A stretch of DNA of 64,000 bases from Gracilariopsis chorda (lineage: Eukaryota; Rhodophyta; Florideophyceae; Gracilariales; Gracilariaceae), in the NCBI GenBank assembly GCA_003194525.1, contig NBIV01000135.1, positions 1 to 64,000 of the forward strand, read 5' to 3'. This document shows positions 59,947 through 64,000 of the stretch, piece by piece. Position 1 is the stretch's first letter, and every line of letters begins with the position of its first letter. The notes beneath the pieces are model-generated. The model was given only the letters and a program-made list of their open reading frames with translations. It was not told the origin of the DNA and did no database searches. A program made the position numbers and the translations under genes.

Positions 59947-61413
59947 TTACCCAACTTGGGCATTAACCAGCGTGGCTGGGGCTGCAGTTCCCGTTTGACG
60001 GTGGTATCGCACGATCTGCGACCGTGGGAGGTGTTCAATTGGCTCCCACGTATCCCCACTGGGGTCGTACCCGTACCAGCGGACGCGGTATTGTAGAATA
60101 CCATCCTGGTCCCAGGTGTGTCCGACAAGTCGGTCTACTACGAACTCTCGTTCGTAGACCTGCCGGCCGTGCCGGGTGGTGGTTGTACTCCCTTGCGAGG
60201 GTTGTCCGCGGTGCGGTATAATGTCCCTTAGCAGGGTGTTCGGCGATAACTCCGACGTTGCCGTGCGCTGTCCTAGTGGCCGCTGCTCATGCGGGAAAAT
60301 ATCCCTCAAGAGGGTATGTGGTGTCACGGTTTTCCCCGGCAAGTCATTCCCCATTGGGGTATCGTTGTTCCCGTCTTCACGGTAGGCCAGGCGAACCGCC
60401 AACCGGCGGGGGACTTGAACTCCGCATTCGCGGTTGAACTCACGAACCGCGAGTTTGCGGGAAGATGACCGCTCCTGCGGAATCGGCGTTTCCACGATCC
60501 CCTGGGGGGTCCCGTGCGACACGGTGGTTGGATGGCAAACCGCCTCCCTGCCAGGCGCACGAGCGCTCTGCACCGTACGTTCCGGCGGCGCCGTGGTGTC
60601 CCCGGCTACTGGGGGGTTGCCTAAGGCTAACTCCGGTACACCGGTATTTTGGTCAAAATTCCCCTTTGGGGGGTGCCGGGCAGGTGCCGATGACACCCTT
60701 TTCAGGGGCCTGGCCGCTAAGTGCGGTGCACCGTCTCCATGAGGAGGAGCAGCGTCCGGTACGACCGGTTTCGAGCGTGCGATGGCGCGCGTTTTTCCCG
60801 AGTTCCTCGGTTCTTCGCCGCAGCGTTGCGGTAGTTGGCGCAAATTATTCCCCGGAACGGGGGCTTCGATTCCGTCTGCGACGGGGAGCGTTTCCGAGCG
60901 CTGCGCGCCAGGGCCTGAAGCTTCGGATGCGGCTTGGCTACCCTTTTCCCCGATAGGGGTGTGGGTATTTCCCAGCGGCGCTGGTGTATCTGGGCGCCTC
61001 TTCTCCGCGGGGCGCGGGTCTGAGCGACCTGATTGAACCGCTTCCGCGGGGACTTCCGCCAATGGCGGCTTTGAGGCATCTCCCTGCTCAGGGGATTGAG
61101 GGCGATTGTCGCCGTACTCCCGTATCGGGGATCCTTCCCTGACAGGGGTGTGCGGTAGCTGCGTTTCAGCTTCCCGTGTAACACGGTGTATTTGCCGCCT
61201 TTGCGGGACCTGCGCGTCTGGTTCCTGTTGCACAGCGCTGCCCGAGGACGGGGGATTAGTGTCGCGTGAGATACTCCGTGCTCCACGGTCAGTTGTCCGT
61301 ATGGTACGGCGTGTTTCCCGTTGCGACGGCGATCTCATTCCTCGAAAACGAGTGTTCTCAACGAGTGTTCTCCTCCCCCTCCTGAGACGGAGCGGCGGGA
61401 TAAGGGATAACAT
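59947..61413 (-). CDS. Chromodomain frame of copy C, 488 aa
   Basis: This is a separate frame overlapping the end of pol by 56 bases in another phase. About 400 residues of Pro/Arg/Ser/Thr-rich, low-complexity sequence lead to a chromodomain at the very end (about 430-480): REFVVDRLVGHTWDQDGILQ followed by YRVRWYGYDPSGDTWEP and RYHRQTG. The aromatic cage residues (Tyr, Trp, Trp) are present. How the frame is expressed is unknown; frameshifting or splicing are both used in the wider family. Confidence 0.8.
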   Translation of the reverse strand: MLSLIPPLRLRRGRRTLVENTRFRGMRSPSQRETRRTIRTTDRGARSISRDTNPPSSGSAVQQEPDAQVPQRRQIHRVTREAETQLPHTPVREGSPIREYGDNRPQSPEQGDASKPPLAEVPAEAVQSGRSDPRPAEKRRPDTPAPLGNTHTPIGEKGSQAASEASGPGAQRSETLPVADGIEAPVPGNNLRQLPQRCGEEPRNSGKTRAIARSKPVVPDAAPPHGDGAPHLAARPLKRVSSAPARHPPKGNFDQNTGVPELALGNPPVAGDTTAPPERTVQSARAPGREAVCHPTTVSHGTPQGIVETPIPQERSSSRKLAVREFNRECGVQVPRRLAVRLAYREDGNNDTPMGNDLPGKTVTPHTLLRDIFPHEQRPLGQRTATSELSPNTLLRDIIPHRGQPSQGSTTTTRHGRQVYEREFVVDRLVGHTWDQDGILQYRVRWYGYDPSGDTWEPIEHLPRSQIVRYHRQTGTAAPATLVNAQVG

Positions 61414-64000
61414 GCCCCGCCTGGCGGGTGTAGATTCGCGCCATAGGGGCGGGCACAGAGAGGCCCGAATTACCCGGCTGAGCCGGTGAGTCCGACAGGG
61501 TCGGTAGGTCTGAGAGTCCCCGGGAGGGGTGTGGTAGCACGGTAGGCCGTCTCACCACCGATGTATCGGATGCAGAGCCATATTCCAGCGTAGGGTCCAG
61601 CGTAGCTGGTGCAGCCTCAGTCGAGGGTGGCGGAGCTAGCACGATGCGATCGCGAGATAACCGCTCATGCGCGTCACCCATTTCCACAACCACTGTGTCC
61701 GTCGTGACGGAGATAACCTTGAAAGGACCATCCGCCACAGGCGAGAGCTTATGGTGCTTCTCCCTTTCAGGGTTGTAGTACTCCTTGCGGACGAATACGA
61801 AGTCCCCGGAGTTGATCTGTTCCGGTTTGCCTCCTCGCAAGCGAGCATCAAAATTCCGTTTGTAGACTGCTTGGGCGTGGTCCATCGCCTTCCGCGCTGC
61901 GGGTACCAGCTTGGTCAGCCATGCTTTCCACTTCTGGCGGTAATCCTTCACAGAAGGGAACGCGTCCAACGTAGGTTGGGATTCCAACGCCATTGGCGGG
62001 GGTGTCCGTGAAAGGACCAACTCGAAAGGGGATATTCCGGTAGTCCGGTGTACCTGCGTATTGTACGCAAAGGTCACGGCATCCGTGTAGATATCCCAAG
62101 TCTTGGGGTGGTCAGTCGTGTAAGCACGGAGAGCTGCGAGCATTGTCCGGTTGAAACGCTCGACCTGCCCATTAGACTGGGGATGATACGTGGTCGTGAA
62201 GAGATTCTTCACGTCCAGTATCCGACAGACGTCCTGGAAAAATCGCGATGCGAACTGTTTCCCGTTGTCGGAAAGTAGCTCCAAAGGAGGTCCGTAGGCA
62301 AACACCCAATGCCGCACAAAGGCGTGAGCGACCGTGTAGGCGGTAATCCTCTTTAGAGGGACTGTCCGAACTAATTTCGAGAACCTGTCCGTAATAACGA
62401 GTAGGAACTTGTTGCCTCTCCTGGTAGAGAGCAATGGTCCGAGAATGTCAATTGCGACAAACTCGAGCGGCGCCCTGGCGGGGAATAGCTTCATCCGTTT
62501 GGAGTGCTTCCGGAGTTTGACCCGGTTCTTCGCGCATTGCGTGCAAAACCGCACCGTAGCGTAGCAATCAACCGCAATGGCGGGCCAGTAGAAATCCCTG
62601 CGAAGGGTTAGATAAAGCTTCCTCCCACCGGAGTGTCCCCCGAGTTTCGGGTAATGCGAAAGGTGCAATATCCGCTTCTGTAGCGTGTGCGGTACCACAA
62701 CTTGTGGGGTAGCTTCGACGGTCCTCACGAGGTAACCAATGTCGTTCACCCCGAAGGGGAGGTTCTCTCCGCCGTTGAGGCGTGCACGTATCCTTGTACA
62801 GAAGGGGTCCCCGAATTGTTCTCGGATCATTTCCTCGGTCTCAACCGGTACATAATTTCCCGGTATGGGTTTCTCAGAATCATCTCGCGATGCGAGTAGG
62901 TAGTCGAAGTCAGCATCTTCGTCCCAGTTTTCTGGCTCAGCCTCGACGGCACATTCCGGATCATCCGGGTCCATTGCCATGAAACATGGGACTTCATCAT
63001 CCTCCGTTGGGAGTGCCTCCCCACTTGTGGGTAAACGCGACAGAGCGTCGGCTTGGGTGTTCTGCGCGCCCTTTTTATAAATGACTTGGAAGTCATATTC
63101 CGCGAGGCGGAGTCTCCAGCGCATGAGGCGTCCCGACGGGTCGGAGATATTCATTAACCACCTCAGTGAGGAATGATCCGTGTAAACGGTGAAATGGACT
63201 CCCATAAGGTAGGGGCGCAGAGTGGTCATCGCCCATACGACGGCGAGGCACTCTTTCTCCGATACGGAGTAGTTCCGCTCATGGACATTGAGCGAGCGCG
63301 ACCAATAACCAATTGGGTGTCGTTCCCCCTCGGGGGTGGTTTGAAAAAGAGCACACCCGACTTGGTAGTCGCTCGAGTCCGTATCTACGGAGTATGGCAA
63401 CCCAAGTTTTGGGAGATGTAGGATTGGTGCTGATGTGACAGCCTCCTTCAAGGAGTTAAAGGCTTCCGATTGCTCGGGCGTAGATGTTCCCAGTTTTGGG
63501 GGGTTCCCCTTTCGCAACAACGCGTTCAGGGGCGCTGCAGTATCCGAAAAGTTCGGGATAAACCGTCGATAGACGTTGAACAGCCCCAGAAAGGAGCGCA
63601 GTTCCGTTTGAGTACGGGGTTCTTTCGCCTCAACGAGGGATTTGACTCGAGCTTTCTCGATCGCTAACCGTCCAGGACGGATAATGTGACCCAGATACTT
63701 CACAGTATCTGTGAAAAACTCGCATTTCCTCAACTTGAGGGTAATTCCCGCATCGCGGAGTACGGTCAGCACGTCTCGGACGTGAGTGAGATGGTCGTCC
63801 AACGAGTTGGAGAAGATGATAATATCATCAAGGTAGACCAGACAACTCCGCCACTTAAAGCGGTTGAGTAGGATATCTACTGCACGCTGAAAGGTGGCGG
63901 GGGCGTTGGTTAACCCAAATGGCATCCGCTTGAAGCGGTACGTTCCTGCATGGCAGGTGAATGCGGTTTTGTCGCGATCCTCCTGTCTGACAGGTACTTG
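61358..64000 (-). CDS. pol of copy C, RT core to integrase (partial at window edge)
   Basis: This is an open frame entering from the right edge. It shows RT (MPFGLTNAPATFQ, YLDDIIIFS), RNase H (DTDSSDYQVG, YTDHSSLRWL), an integrase zinc-finger region (HLSHYPKLGGHSGGRK, CTQCAKN) and an integrase core (VAIDILGPL, LSDNGKQF, NGQVERFNR). It ends after a short carboxy-terminal tail rich in Pro. The frame is uninterrupted within the window, in contrast to copy B. It is a retrotransposon gene. Confidence 0.93.
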   Translation of the reverse strand, partial: QVPVRQEDRDKTAFTCHAGTYRFKRMPFGLTNAPATFQRAVDILLNRFKWRSCLVYLDDIIIFSNSLDDHLTHVRDVLTVLRDAGITLKLRKCEFFTDTVKYLGHIIRPGRLAIEKARVKSLVEAKEPRTQTELRSFLGLFNVYRRFIPNFSDTAAPLNALLRKGNPPKLGTSTPEQSEAFNSLKEAVTSAPILHLPKLGLPYSVDTDSSDYQVGCALFQTTPEGERHPIGYWSRSLNVHERNYSVSEKECLAVVWAMTTLRPYLMGVHFTVYTDHSSLRWLMNISDPSGRLMRWRLRLAEYDFQVIYKKGAQNTQADALSRLPTSGEALPTEDDEVPCFMAMDPDDPECAVEAEPENWDEDADFDYLLASRDDSEKPIPGNYVPVETEEMIREQFGDPFCTRIRARLNGGENLPFGVNDIGYLVRTVEATPQVVVPHTLQKRILHLSHYPKLGGHSGGRKLYLTLRRDFYWPAIAVDCYATVRFCTQCAKNRVKLRKHSKRMKLFPARAPLEFVAIDILGPLLSTRRGNKFLLVITDRFSKLVRTVPLKRITAYTVAHAFVRHWVFAYGPPLELLSDNGKQFASRFFQDVCRILDVKNLFTTTYHPQSNGQVERFNRTMLAALRAYTTDHPKTWDIYTDAVTFAYNTQVHRTTGISPFELVLSRTPPPMALESQPTLDAFPSVKDYRQKWKAWLTKLVPAARKAMDHAQAVYKRNFDARLRGGKPEQINSGDFVFVRKEYYNPEREKHHKLSPVADGPFKVISVTTDTVVVEMGDAHERLSRDRIVLAPPPSTEAAPATLDPTLEYGSASDTSVVRRPTVLPHPSRGLSDLPTLSDSPAQPGNSGLSVPAPMARIYTRQAGHVIPYPAAPSQEGEENTR

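Larger units (their letters stand above)
57104..64000 (-). mobile_element. Ty3/gypsy chromovirus-like LTR retrotransposon, copy C (3' part, nearly whole as far as seen)
   Basis: This is the same family and orientation as copies A and B. From the right edge leftwards it has pol from the RT region on (61,358-64,000), a chromodomain frame (59,947-61,413), a long antisense frame, the polypurine tract and the 3' LTR (57,104-57,910). The 5' half lies outside the window. The long frames are open; I see about one break in the visible part. It inserted into the 3' part of the Uma2-like gene. The base left of the LTR is preceded by ATCTG, the candidate target-site sequence, whose partner is outside the window. 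Confidence 0.95.

Overview
The window is nuclear DNA from a eukaryote with compact, mostly intron-less genes. The evidence is MCM5, an XPC/Rad4 homologue, a SPRTN-type protease, mitochondrial COX5B, an SLC25 carrier, short GT-AG introns (58-83 bp, one with a TACTAAC branch point) and long Ty3/gypsy LTR retrotransposons. Genes are densely packed and introns are rare. My best guess is a red alga, probably a florideophyte such as Chondrus or a relative; this is inference from gene style, not from a marker gene.

Both ends of the window are LTR retrotransposon. Bases 1-13,584 hold two copies (A and B) of one Ty3/gypsy chromovirus-like family on the minus strand, joined through a single shared LTR at 3,456-4,260. 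Bases 57,104-64,000 hold a third copy (C) in the same orientation, running off the right edge. The LTRs are about 806 bp, TG...CA. The family has gag with a zinc knuckle, pol (protease, RT, RNase H, integrase), a separate frame ending in a chromodomain, and a long reading frame on the opposite strand next to the 3' LTR. Copies A and B are broken; the visible part of C looks nearly whole.

The host segment (13,585-57,103) starts with a decayed PIF/Harbinger transposase. It continues with an unrecognised protein (15.2-16.5 kb), two overlapping Ser/Asp/Glu-rich frames (17.8-20.1 kb), a SPRTN-like DNA-protein crosslink protease (20.6-22.6 kb) and a cluster of 5'-truncated LINE ends (24.3-25.9 kb). 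A gene-rich run follows: a LON-domain protein, a GNAT acetyltransferase with one intron, an ARM-repeat/MAP3K-like kinase, COX5B, XPC/Rad4, a mitochondrial-type carrier and a single-pass membrane protein. After a secreted Cys-rich protein comes 4.3 kb of simple-sequence DNA without a convincing gene. MCM5 and a RING-H2 protein are then transcribed divergently from a promoter with two E2F-type sites. A PhzF-family enzyme, a two-domain glyoxalase I with two introns, and a Uma2-like nuclease gene whose 3' end runs into the LTR of element C complete the host part.

Functionally the host genes are housekeeping and are not an operon. Three concern DNA maintenance (SPRTN, XPC, MCM5), and two or three encode organelle proteins (COX5B, the carrier, possibly the LON and glyoxalase proteins). 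The least ordinary features are the antisense frame and detached chromodomain frame of the LTR family, the shared-LTR tandem, the repeated LINE target site, the order of domains in the kinase, the putative processed Cys-rich peptide, and the interrupted Uma2-like gene.
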